DNA of 5,697 nt from Flavobacteriales bacterium (GTDB lineage Bacteria > Bacteroidota > Bacteroidia > Flavobacteriales > UA16), in assembly GCA_002683735.1 (NCBI GenBank), contig NYTZ01000169.1, positions 1 through 5,697 of the forward strand, written 5' to 3'. A program made the position numbers and the translations under genes. The notes beneath the pieces are model-generated. The model was not told where the DNA came from, did not search any database, and was given only the letters and a program-made list of their open reading frames with translations. Shown here piece after piece: positions 1 through 4,791 of the stretch; position 1 is the stretch's first letter, and each line of letters opens with the position of its first letter.

Positions 1-571
1 AAGCCACATCGACTTCGCACGGCTGCGATCCACCGCGGACAGCCTCAACATCGCGAAACAGGGCAGCTGCCCCTTCCATGGTCAACCGCACACCCGGCAT
101 GAGGTGGGCCGGTGCGGACAACCGCAGAACCGCCCACTCCCCCGGAACATCACCGGTCGCGATGCGACCGTGGTGGTCATTGTCCCGGAAATCATAAGGT
201 CCTTCTTGCCAAGAACCGGTGAGGTCCGTCACCCAAAGTTGGGCGCCGGCGGGCAGGTGGAAGTCCGAGAAGTGCAGGGCCAATCCAGCCGCCGCGGGCA
301 AGTGCACAGCCACGGCATGGCGGTCCGTGAAGGCTGTGGGAGCCAAGTCTTCGGTTTGGTCTTGCACCACGCCGTACAAGTATTGGCCGGATTCTTCGGC
401 CAACTTTTCCGCACGCTCCCACGCCGCCTCAACATCCATGGCCTCCATTTCAACCACCTCAAATGGTTGGGTCAGCAAGGCCGACGGGCAGCGCAAGTTC
501 TCGGTCTGGGCCAAGGAAAATTGAGGAACGACCAACAGGGCCAGCAGACCGGCAAAGGGGAATCGAATCAT
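1..571 (-). CDS. Secreted trypsin-like serine protease (lysyl endopeptidase-like), N-terminal part, cut by window edge
   Basis: The minus-strand frame opens with ATG at 571-569 and stays open for 190 codons to the left edge, so the 3' part is missing. The protein begins MIRFPFAGLLALLVVPQFSLA, a signal peptide likely cleaved after Ala21, so it is exported. Residues about 60-165 form a beta-rich propeptide-like region with the motifs FSDFHLPAGAQLWV (101-114) and DVPGEWAVLRL (141-151). It ends in SQPCEVDVA (182-190), which resembles the start of the mature domain of lysyl endopeptidases (Achromobacter protease I group, family S1), where a Cys-x-Val-Asp stretch precedes a CPEG-like segment. The His-Asp-Ser triad would lie outside the window, so catalytic activity cannot be judged. 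The gene diverges from the S41 peptidase gene. No Shine-Dalgarno sequence is visible. It could instead be a related secreted adhesin-protease with C-terminal sorting domains; only the missing part would show that. Confidence 0.72.
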   Translation of the reverse strand, partial: MIRFPFAGLLALLVVPQFSLAQTENLRCPSALLTQPFEVVEMEAMDVEAAWERAEKLAEESGQYLYGVVQDQTEDLAPTAFTDRHAVAVHLPAAAGLALHFSDFHLPAGAQLWVTDLTGSWQEGPYDFRDNDHHGRIATGDVPGEWAVLRLSAPAHLMPGVRLTMEGAAALFRDVEAVRGGSQPCEVDVA

Positions 572-699
572 GGGTGCAGGTTCTCGCCCTGTGGATGGGC
601 CAAGGCCCCCAAGATACGCCGCCTGCCGGGGTTCATTTTTTGGGAATTGCCTCCTCTTTCCGCGCCTGACAGGGGGACCCCTGCGATTATCTTTCGGAC
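572..699. promoter_or_regulatory. Divergent intergenic region between two protease genes
   Basis: These 128 bases separate two divergent starts, so they must carry both promoters unless the transcripts begin elsewhere. On the plus strand TATCTTTC at 688-695 is close to the Bacteroidota -7 consensus TAnnTTTG. On the minus strand TATCTTGG (609-616, read in reverse) is a weaker match about 37 bases before the minus-strand ATG. I found no convincing -33 TTTG element at the usual distance for either box. No clear operator palindrome or riboswitch-like structure is visible. Confidence 0.4.
688..695 (+). promoter_or_regulatory. Possible -7 promoter box for the S41 peptidase gene
   Basis: TATCTTTC matches seven of eight positions of the TAnnTTTG -7 element used by the primary sigma factor of Bacteroidota. 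Only four bases lie between the box and the ATG at 700. In characterised promoters of this type transcription starts a few bases after the box, so the message would be leaderless or nearly so. The -33 element is not evident, so this remains tentative. Confidence 0.35.
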
Positions 700-2301
700 A
701 TGACGTTGCGTCCCCTCCTCCCCCTGATTGTTGGACTGTTCCTGCTCGTTCCTGCGGCCCTGCTCGCGCAGAAGCCCGTGCAGGAGCAAGGGGAGAAATT
801 CAACACGCTCCTCTATTACATGAACCGCATGTATGTGGATTCCGTGGATTTGGACGGACTCGTCGAAACCGCCATCCGTGGGATGCTCGAGGAGCTCGAC
901 CCGCACTCTGTTTATATCCCCGCGGAAGACCTGCAGCAAGCCGATGAACCGCTTAATGGCAAATTCGAAGGCATCGGCGTCCGCTTCAACATCATGAAGG
1001 ACACCATCATGGTGGTGTCGACCATCGCAGGTGGCCCAAGTGAGAAACTCGGCATCATGGCGGGCGACCGCATCGTGGAGGTCGACGGAGAAGTGGTCGC
1101 CGGTGTCGGCATCCGCAACAAAGGGGTCATGGAACGCCTCAAAGGCCCAAAGGGCACCCACGTCGAGGTGGGCATCCGCCGCGGAAAATCCACCGACCTG
1201 CTGGTCTTTGACATCGAGCGCGACAAGATCCCCATCTACTCGGTGGACGCCCACTATATGGTGGACGACCGGATCGGTTACATCAAGGTGAACCGGTTCT
1301 CGAAAGAGACCATGTCCGAGCTTTTGGTTGCCCTCGATGCACTGAAAGGCGAAGGCATGAAGGATCTGGTCCTCGACTTGCAGGGCAATGGAGGTGGCAT
1401 GCTCAACACCGCCATCGCCATGGGGGATGAATTCCTCTCCGAGGATCGCCTGATTGTCTACACCGACGGACGCTCTTTCCCGCGAGAGGACCGGGTCGCG
1501 GATACGGCAGGTCGTTTTGAGAAAGGCCGACTCGTCGTGCTCGTCGACGAATCCAGCGCTTCCGCCAGCGAAATCGTCAGCGGAGCCGTACAGGATTGGG
1601 ACCGGGGGCTGATTGTCGGCCGACGCACCTTCGGAAAGGGCCTAGTCCAGCGACCGGTGCGCTTGCCGGATGGCAGTGCGGTCCGCTTGACCGTGCAGCA
1701 ATACTTCACTCCTGCCGGGCGCTGCATCCAGAAGCCGTACGACGAAGGGGTCGATGCCTACCGCCGGGAGAAATACGAGCGGTTCGAGCGTGGAGAATTG
1801 ATGTCCCTGGACAGCCTCGACCTCCCCGATAGCTTGCAGTACAAGACCAAAGTGTTGGGACGCACGGTATACGGGGGGGGCGGCATCCTGCCGGATGTCT
1901 TCGTCCCGATCGACACCAGCCTCAACAGTGTCTACTTCACGGATTTGCTCCGCCGGGGCTTGTTCAACCGAGCCGTCCTCGAATATGTCGACGGCAATCG
2001 CCCTCGGCTCGAGCAGCAATTGGCCGACCGGGACGACTTTGTCCAGAAACACCGCCTCGAACAGGAATTGCTGGATGGACTGGTGGTGCTGGGCGAGGGC
2101 GAGGACATTCCCTTTGTTGAGGCCGATTGGAATACGAGCCTGCCGGCCATCGAGCTGCGGCTCAAGGCCATCCTAGCCCGAACCCTGTTCGACACCACAG
2201 CGTTCTACGAGGTCTTCAACCCCATCAACCCCATCTACCAACGGGGAATCGAGGTCCTGCGCGACGGAACTTACAAGAAGTCCGGCATCGGCAATCGGTA
2301 A
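700..2301 (+). CDS. C-terminal processing peptidase, family S41 (CtpA/Tsp type)
   Basis: This is a 533-residue exported serine protease of the carboxyl-terminal processing family, which cleaves periplasmic or envelope proteins near their C-termini. Residues 1-23 are a signal peptide (hydrophobic LIVGLFLLVPAALLA, cleavage before Gln24). A short helical region with DPHSVYIPAED (67-77) precedes a PDZ domain at about 86-175 that begins GKFEGIGVRF. The catalytic core follows: DLQGNGGGML (226-235), the nucleophile region SSASASEIVSGAVQD with Ser288 by alignment to the E. coli Tsp serine, and GRRTFGKGLVQ with the general base Lys313. The Ser-to-Lys spacing of 25 equals that in Tsp. YGGGGILPD (391-399) is another family motif. 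Residues about 405-533 are a less conserved helical tail. ATG at 700 is chosen because it directly starts the signal peptide. All catalytic residues are present, so it should be active. The natural substrate is unknown. Confidence 0.95.
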   Translation: MTLRPLLPLIVGLFLLVPAALLAQKPVQEQGEKFNTLLYYMNRMYVDSVDLDGLVETAIRGMLEELDPHSVYIPAEDLQQADEPLNGKFEGIGVRFNIMKDTIMVVSTIAGGPSEKLGIMAGDRIVEVDGEVVAGVGIRNKGVMERLKGPKGTHVEVGIRRGKSTDLLVFDIERDKIPIYSVDAHYMVDDRIGYIKVNRFSKETMSELLVALDALKGEGMKDLVLDLQGNGGGMLNTAIAMGDEFLSEDRLIVYTDGRSFPREDRVADTAGRFEKGRLVVLVDESSASASEIVSGAVQDWDRGLIVGRRTFGKGLVQRPVRLPDGSAVRLTVQQYFTPAGRCIQKPYDEGVDAYRREKYERFERGELMSLDSLDLPDSLQYKTKVLGRTVYGGGGILPDVFVPIDTSLNSVYFTDLLRRGLFNRAVLEYVDGNRPRLEQQLADRDDFVQKHRLEQELLDGLVVLGEGEDIPFVEADWNTSLPAIELRLKAILARTLFDTTAFYEVFNPINPIYQRGIEVLRDGTYKKSGIGNR

Positions 2302-2310
2302 TTCACGCCC

Positions 2311-2332
2311 GGGAGGGGAACAACCCCTGCCC
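2311..2332 (+). terminator. Weak hairpin after the S41 gene, possible terminator or attenuator
   Basis: Ten bases past the S41 stop, GGGAGGGG (2311-2318) can pair with CCCCTGCCC (2324-2332) around an AACAA loop, with one bulged C. The stem is strong but is followed by TTCGCC rather than a T tract. Intrinsic termination is therefore uncertain, and it could instead be an mRNA 3'-end stabilising or pausing structure. It lies just upstream of the promoter box of the next gene. Confidence 0.35.
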
Positions 2333-2360
2333 TTCGCCCCACACCGAAAGAAGACCCCGT

Positions 2361-2368
2361 TAATTTTG
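2361..2368 (+). promoter_or_regulatory. -7 promoter box of the DUF1573 lipoprotein gene
   Basis: TAATTTTG is an exact match to the Bacteroidota -7 element TAnnTTTG and stands out in GC-rich surroundings. It lies 20 bases before the ATG at 2389, giving a plausible short leader. No good -33 TTTG is visible at the usual spacing; the nearest candidate is TTCG at 2333-2336, which is too far. It implies that the lipoprotein gene is transcribed independently of the S41 gene. Confidence 0.6.
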
Positions 2369-2388
2369 AACCATACGAATCCCGAAAC

Positions 2389-2925
2389 ATGAACATCGCA
2401 CGTTCCCTCTCCCTCTTTGCCCTCCCGCTTTTCCTGATCGCTTGTGGGGGCGCCACTGAAGGTGCCCAGGACGCCGGCAATGCCGATGCGCCCGCCAACG
2501 AAACTGCCGCTCCAGCCGCGGACCAAAACATGGACCCCGCCCGTGATAATGCAGAAGCCCCGGCTGCAGCGCCTGCTGAAGCTGGTCCGACCACATCCAT
2601 CACCTTCGCTGAAAACAGCCACGACTTCGGTACCATCGATGAGGGCGATGTGGTGACCCACACCTTCACCTTCACCAACACCGGCGACAACCCCCTGATT
2701 CTCGACAAGTGCAAGGGATCCTGTGGCTGCACGGTGCCCCAGTGCCCCAAGGAGCCGATTGCTCCTGGCGCCACTGGAGAGATTGAAGTCAAATTCAACT
2801 CCAAGGGCAAGAAGAACAAGCAGACCAAGACGGTGACCATCAATGCCAACACCGTCCCCGAACAGACCCGCATCACCATTTCGGCCAACGTCACCCCCGC
2901 CCCTGCGGATGCTGCCGGCAAGTGA
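2389..2925 (+). CDS. DUF1573-domain lipoprotein
   Basis: This 178-residue protein has a lipoprotein signal: MNIARSLSLFALPLFLIAC, with lipobox LIAC and acylated Cys19 followed by Gly-Gly, so it should be anchored in the envelope. Residues 20-68 are a low-complexity linker rich in Ala, Pro, Asp and Glu. Residues about 70-168 are a DUF1573 immunoglobulin-like beta domain: HDFGTIDEGD (78-87), THTFTFTNTGDNPLIL (90-105), SCGCTVPQCPKEPIAPGATG (111-130) and KTVTINANT (147-155). Proteins of this family are common in Bacteroidota and related in fold to ASPM/SPD-2/Hydin domains. Their biochemical role is not established. Four cysteines (108, 112, 114, 119) could form disulfides or bind a metal. The gene has its own -7 box upstream and a strong terminator downstream. 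Family assignment is firm; function is unknown. Confidence 0.9.
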   Translation: MNIARSLSLFALPLFLIACGGATEGAQDAGNADAPANETAAPAADQNMDPARDNAEAPAAAPAEAGPTTSITFAENSHDFGTIDEGDVVTHTFTFTNTGDNPLILDKCKGSCGCTVPQCPKEPIAPGATGEIEVKFNSKGKKNKQTKTVTINANTVPEQTRITISANVTPAPADAAGK

Positions 2926-2945
2926 CCTCGGAACATCACCTCATG

Positions 2946-2975
2946 AAAAAAGGCCCTCTTAGGAGGGCCTTTTTT
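2946..2975. terminator. Strong bidirectional intrinsic terminator
   Basis: A perfect 13-bp stem (2946-2958 with 2963-2975) encloses a four-base TTAG loop. The GGCCCTC/GAGGGCC core is flanked by six A on the left and six T on the right, so a T tract follows the GC stem on either strand. It lies 20 bases after the lipoprotein stop and 20 bases beyond the stop of the convergent pterin dehydratase gene, so it should end both transcripts. Confidence 0.93.
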
Positions 2976-2995
2976 CGTCTCAGCAACGTCAGAAA

Positions 2996-3229
2996 TCACT
3001 GCAACAACCTGTCGATGGCATCGGCCAGTTTGCGATCACGGTCGGTGACGACATGGCCCGCATCATGTGTATTGAGCTCGATGCGCACGTAGCTGAACTC
3101 ATTGTGGAAGACCGGGTGATGCCCTTGTTGCTCGGAGAGGAAGGCCACCCGGGTCATGAAGGTGAACGCTTCTTGAAAGTCCTTGAATCGGAATTCCCGA
3201 ACCAACCGATTGTCCTTTTCCATCCACAT
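2996..3229 (-). CDS. Pterin-4a-carbinolamine dehydratase (4a-hydroxytetrahydrobiopterin dehydratase)
   Basis: This 77-residue cytosolic protein belongs to the PCD/DCoH family (PhhB in Pseudomonas). The enzyme dehydrates 4a-hydroxytetrahydropterin to quinonoid dihydropterin, recycling the cofactor of phenylalanine hydroxylase and similar aromatic amino acid hydroxylases. Visible family features are FKDFQEAFTFMTRVAFLSE (15-33), GHHP with His37 and His38, NTHDAGHVVTDRD (53-65) with His55, and the C-terminal helix KLADAIDRLL. The three histidines correspond to those lining the active site of the mammalian enzyme. The protein is shorter than the approximately 100-residue animal form because it lacks the N-terminal extension; short forms starting close to MW-E-x-x-N occur in Bacteroidota as I recall. 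ATG at 3229 is the natural start. It converges on the lipoprotein gene across the terminator. No hydroxylase partner is in the window. Confidence 0.93.
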   Translation of the reverse strand: MWMEKDNRLVREFRFKDFQEAFTFMTRVAFLSEQQGHHPVFHNEFSYVRIELNTHDAGHVVTDRDRKLADAIDRLLQ

Positions 3230-3300
3230 GATAAAATGCTTTGGGCTGTGAAAGTAATCCGGAGCCTTCGGAATTGCCCCGTCCTGCCCAACTTCGCGAC

Positions 3301-3690
3301 ATGGACGTATCCTCTGCCGATTCCAAATCGCCCCGGCCCATCGGTGCCGCCTTGCGTCGGCGTAGGATCGACGAACTCCCCCAACTCTGGAACGTGGTGC
3401 GGGGCGACATGAGCTTGGTGGGGCCGAGGCCGGAAGTGCCGCGATTCGCGGACCTGAACGATCCCATTTGGCAGGCGGCCCTGTCCGTTCGCCCGGGCAT
3501 CACAGGGCCGGATGCATTGGCCTTCAGAAATGAGGGAGAGGCCTTGGCGCACTCCGCGGATGCGGAGTCCCATTACCGGGAGGTGTTGCTCCCCGCCAAG
3601 CTTCAAATTCAAGCCCAGTACGCTGCCGAGCGCAACGTGCTCGGCGACCTGTGGATTTTATTCAGAACGCTCGGCGTTCTGCGGGGCTGA
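3301..3690 (+). CDS. Sugar transferase, C-terminal half only (truncated or remnant)
   Basis: The frame encodes the C-terminal half of a bacterial sugar transferase (polyprenyl-phosphate phosphoglycosyl transferase, PglC/WcaJ superfamily), which normally moves a sugar phosphate onto undecaprenyl phosphate at the start of polysaccharide synthesis. From ATG 3301 it has 129 residues: GAALRRRRIDELPQLWNVV (15-33), RGDMSLVGPRPEVPRF (34-49), LSVRPGITGPDALAFRNE (61-78) and a helical end ERNVLGDLWILFRTLG. Full-length members are about 180-200 residues. The N-terminal membrane helix and the KFRSM-type region are missing. The frame is closed upstream by consecutive TGA and TAA codons (3229-3234); a TTG at 3241 is the only earlier start I see and restores neither. 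The catalytic Asp-Glu/Asp pair appears as Asp7-Ser8 by my alignment. I infer a gene remnant or a non-catalytic protein. It overlaps the next gene's 3' end by 33 bases. Confidence 0.6.
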   Translation: MDVSSADSKSPRPIGAALRRRRIDELPQLWNVVRGDMSLVGPRPEVPRFADLNDPIWQAALSVRPGITGPDALAFRNEGEALAHSADAESHYREVLLPAKLQIQAQYAAERNVLGDLWILFRTLGVLRG

Positions 3691-4566
3691 GCACCCTTCC
3701 ACAAAGAAAAGCAACTCCCGCAAGCGCTCGGCTTGCCCAAGGTCTTCCTGACGCTCGTAAGCGTAGGCCAGATTGCCGATGAGGCGCCGCAGCACATCCA
3801 CAGGATGACAAGGGCCACAATGGCCCTGATCGACCGGCAAGTCCAAGTGGCCCAGGAAAGCGTTGACTTCCTCCGGGTGAATCACCCCGCCTTTGTTGAA
3901 GGGATTGATGTAGAAGAGCACACTGCCCGGACTGCCATCGGCAGAAAACTCGCCGAGGTGGCCACCATCACAATAAGCCAGAATGAAATGGTTCGGCAGG
4001 TTGACGCCATGAATGGGCAGCCCCAACTCTTGGACCATGGCCAAATACAACGCTCCAAGGGCCAAGCTGTTGCCTTTGCGTTGGCTCAACACTTGGCTCG
4101 GCAAGGCGTGCATTGGCCTGGCTGCACCGCCGCGGGTACCATCGAATCCGTGGTGTTCGAAGAAGATGCGGTTGACCACACGCACCTGCTCCAAGGCCGT
4201 CATGTCGTCGTGCAGTTCTAGCCAGATGTCCTGGCGGATGCGCTGCAGGTCTTCGCGAAGGCTGCTGGTTTCGGAGGCCGGGTCCACATATTGGTCCAGC
4301 AAAAGCAGCGCCGTGGTCAACCCATGATCCGGGGATTCCACCCAACCGGCAAACGAAGTCCGGATCTCATCCGTAGCGAGCTGGTCGAGAATCGATTTGG
4401 CACGGTCAAGGAACATGGCGCCATGCCCATCCTCTTCCAAGGCCTTGCGAAGACTGGGGACGGCGGCCTCTCCAATCCTCTCCAACTCCTGCTTGACAGT
4501 GGTGTAGATGCCCTCGTCGGGATCTTCCAGCAGGGAAATCAATGCATGCAACTCGGTAACGCTCAT
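3658..4566 (-). CDS. Transglutaminase-like protein, SirB1 / Transglut_core2 type
   Basis: This is a predicted soluble protein of 302 residues with no signal peptide. Residues 1-65 form a helical, HEAT-like N-terminal part (LISLLEDPDEGIYTTVKQEL, 9-28). Residues about 105-240 carry the transglutaminase-like core: RIFFEHHGFDGTR (133-145), LPSQVLSQRKGNSLALGALY (155-174), GLPIHGVNLPNHFILAYCD (182-200) and VLFYINPFNKGGVI (216-229). The helical end (256-290) resembles a TPR-like tail. The core histidine is His193. The position of the usual catalytic Cys appears to be Ser167 and that of the Asp appears to be Asn221, so peptidase or transglutaminase activity is doubtful. The role of the family is poorly defined. 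The frame is open further upstream, but ATG 4566 is chosen because the preceding region reads like a spacer and the family alignment begins here. It ends inside the convergent sugar-transferase gene. Confidence 0.85.
   Translation of the reverse strand: MSVTELHALISLLEDPDEGIYTTVKQELERIGEAAVPSLRKALEEDGHGAMFLDRAKSILDQLATDEIRTSFAGWVESPDHGLTTALLLLDQYVDPASETSSLREDLQRIRQDIWLELHDDMTALEQVRVVNRIFFEHHGFDGTRGGAARPMHALPSQVLSQRKGNSLALGALYLAMVQELGLPIHGVNLPNHFILAYCDGGHLGEFSADGSPGSVLFYINPFNKGGVIHPEEVNAFLGHLDLPVDQGHCGPCHPVDVLRRLIGNLAYAYERQEDLGQAERLRELLFFVEGCSAPQNAERSE
3663..3681. repeat. Perfect inverted repeat in the overlapping 3' ends of two convergent genes
   Basis: CAGAACGC (3663-3670) pairs with GCGTTCTG (3674-3681) around a TCG loop, an 8-bp perfect stem. 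It lies wholly inside the 33-base overlap of the sugar-transferase and transglutaminase-like genes, so both messages end in the same hairpin. No T tract follows on either strand, so it is not a standard intrinsic terminator. It may mark or protect the 3' ends, or be chance. Confidence 0.5.
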
Positions 4567-4791
4567 TGCCGATTCAGGTTCTTGTCCGGCAAAGTAGTTC
4601 TGTGTTTTGCGGGCTATCTTAATGGGGTGGGTTCTTATAAAAACGACCATGTGGATGCGACCCCGCCGCCCGATTTCGGCGGGACTTCCGCCTCCCACGC
4701 TCCCGGAGATGTCCGCATTGCTCGGGGTGCTCGGCCGTTTCGTCGCCACCACCGCCGGCCGCGCCCCGCAAATACAGCAGATCAAGCCGCT
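4567..4791. other. Spacer between divergent transglutaminase-like and rhomboid genes
   Basis: This stretch of about 225 bases separates two divergent genes; its exact right boundary depends on the rhomboid start. It is open in several frames without resembling a known protein. A plus-strand frame with ATG at 4649, preceded by the A-rich TATAAAAACG, runs 55 codons to TGA 4814-4816 and has many G or C third positions, but its product (starting MWMRPRRPISAG) is unfamiliar. The minus-strand frame upstream of the transglutaminase-like ATG is also open. A GC-rich hairpin is possible (4662-4668 with 4677-4683). TATCTTAA (4615-4622, plus) and TACTTTG (4590-4596, minus) only loosely resemble -7 boxes. 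Confidence 0.4.

Noticed and set aside
154..170. Perfect inverted repeat CGGTCGC / GCGACCG with a GAT loop
   Set aside because: It lies in the middle of the lysyl-endopeptidase-like coding sequence, has no T tract, and is explained by Arg/Thr/Gly codons in GC-rich DNA.
568..1254. Long open frame on the minus strand opposite the S41 gene
   Set aside because: It is the antisense shadow of the signal peptide and PDZ region of a clear S41 gene, and its product resembles no family.
2271..2999. 242-codon minus-strand open frame opposite the lipoprotein gene
   Set aside because: It runs through the terminator and the promoter region antisense to a well-supported DUF1573 gene; low-complexity Ala/Ser content comes from the complementary Ala/Pro linker.
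3053..3412. Plus-strand open frame crossing the pterin dehydratase gene, considered as the missing N-terminus of the sugar transferase
   Set aside because: Its product has no membrane helix or KFRSM-like motif in the right place, and it is antisense to a convincing pterin dehydratase.
3154..3612. Minus-strand open frame opposite the sugar-transferase fragment
   Set aside because: It has no family resemblance, whereas the plus strand carries clear DELPQLWN and GDMSLVGPRPE motifs.
4291..4650. Upstream in-frame extension of the rhomboid frame
   Set aside because: It is antisense to the N-terminal half of the transglutaminase-like gene and has no signal or membrane segment; open only by chance of the GC-rich complement.
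4662..4683. GC-rich hairpin CCCGCCG / CGGCGGG as a terminator or riboswitch
   Set aside because: It is only seven base pairs with an 8-base loop, has no T tract and no recognisable aptamer core; such stems are expected by chance in this GC-rich spacer.
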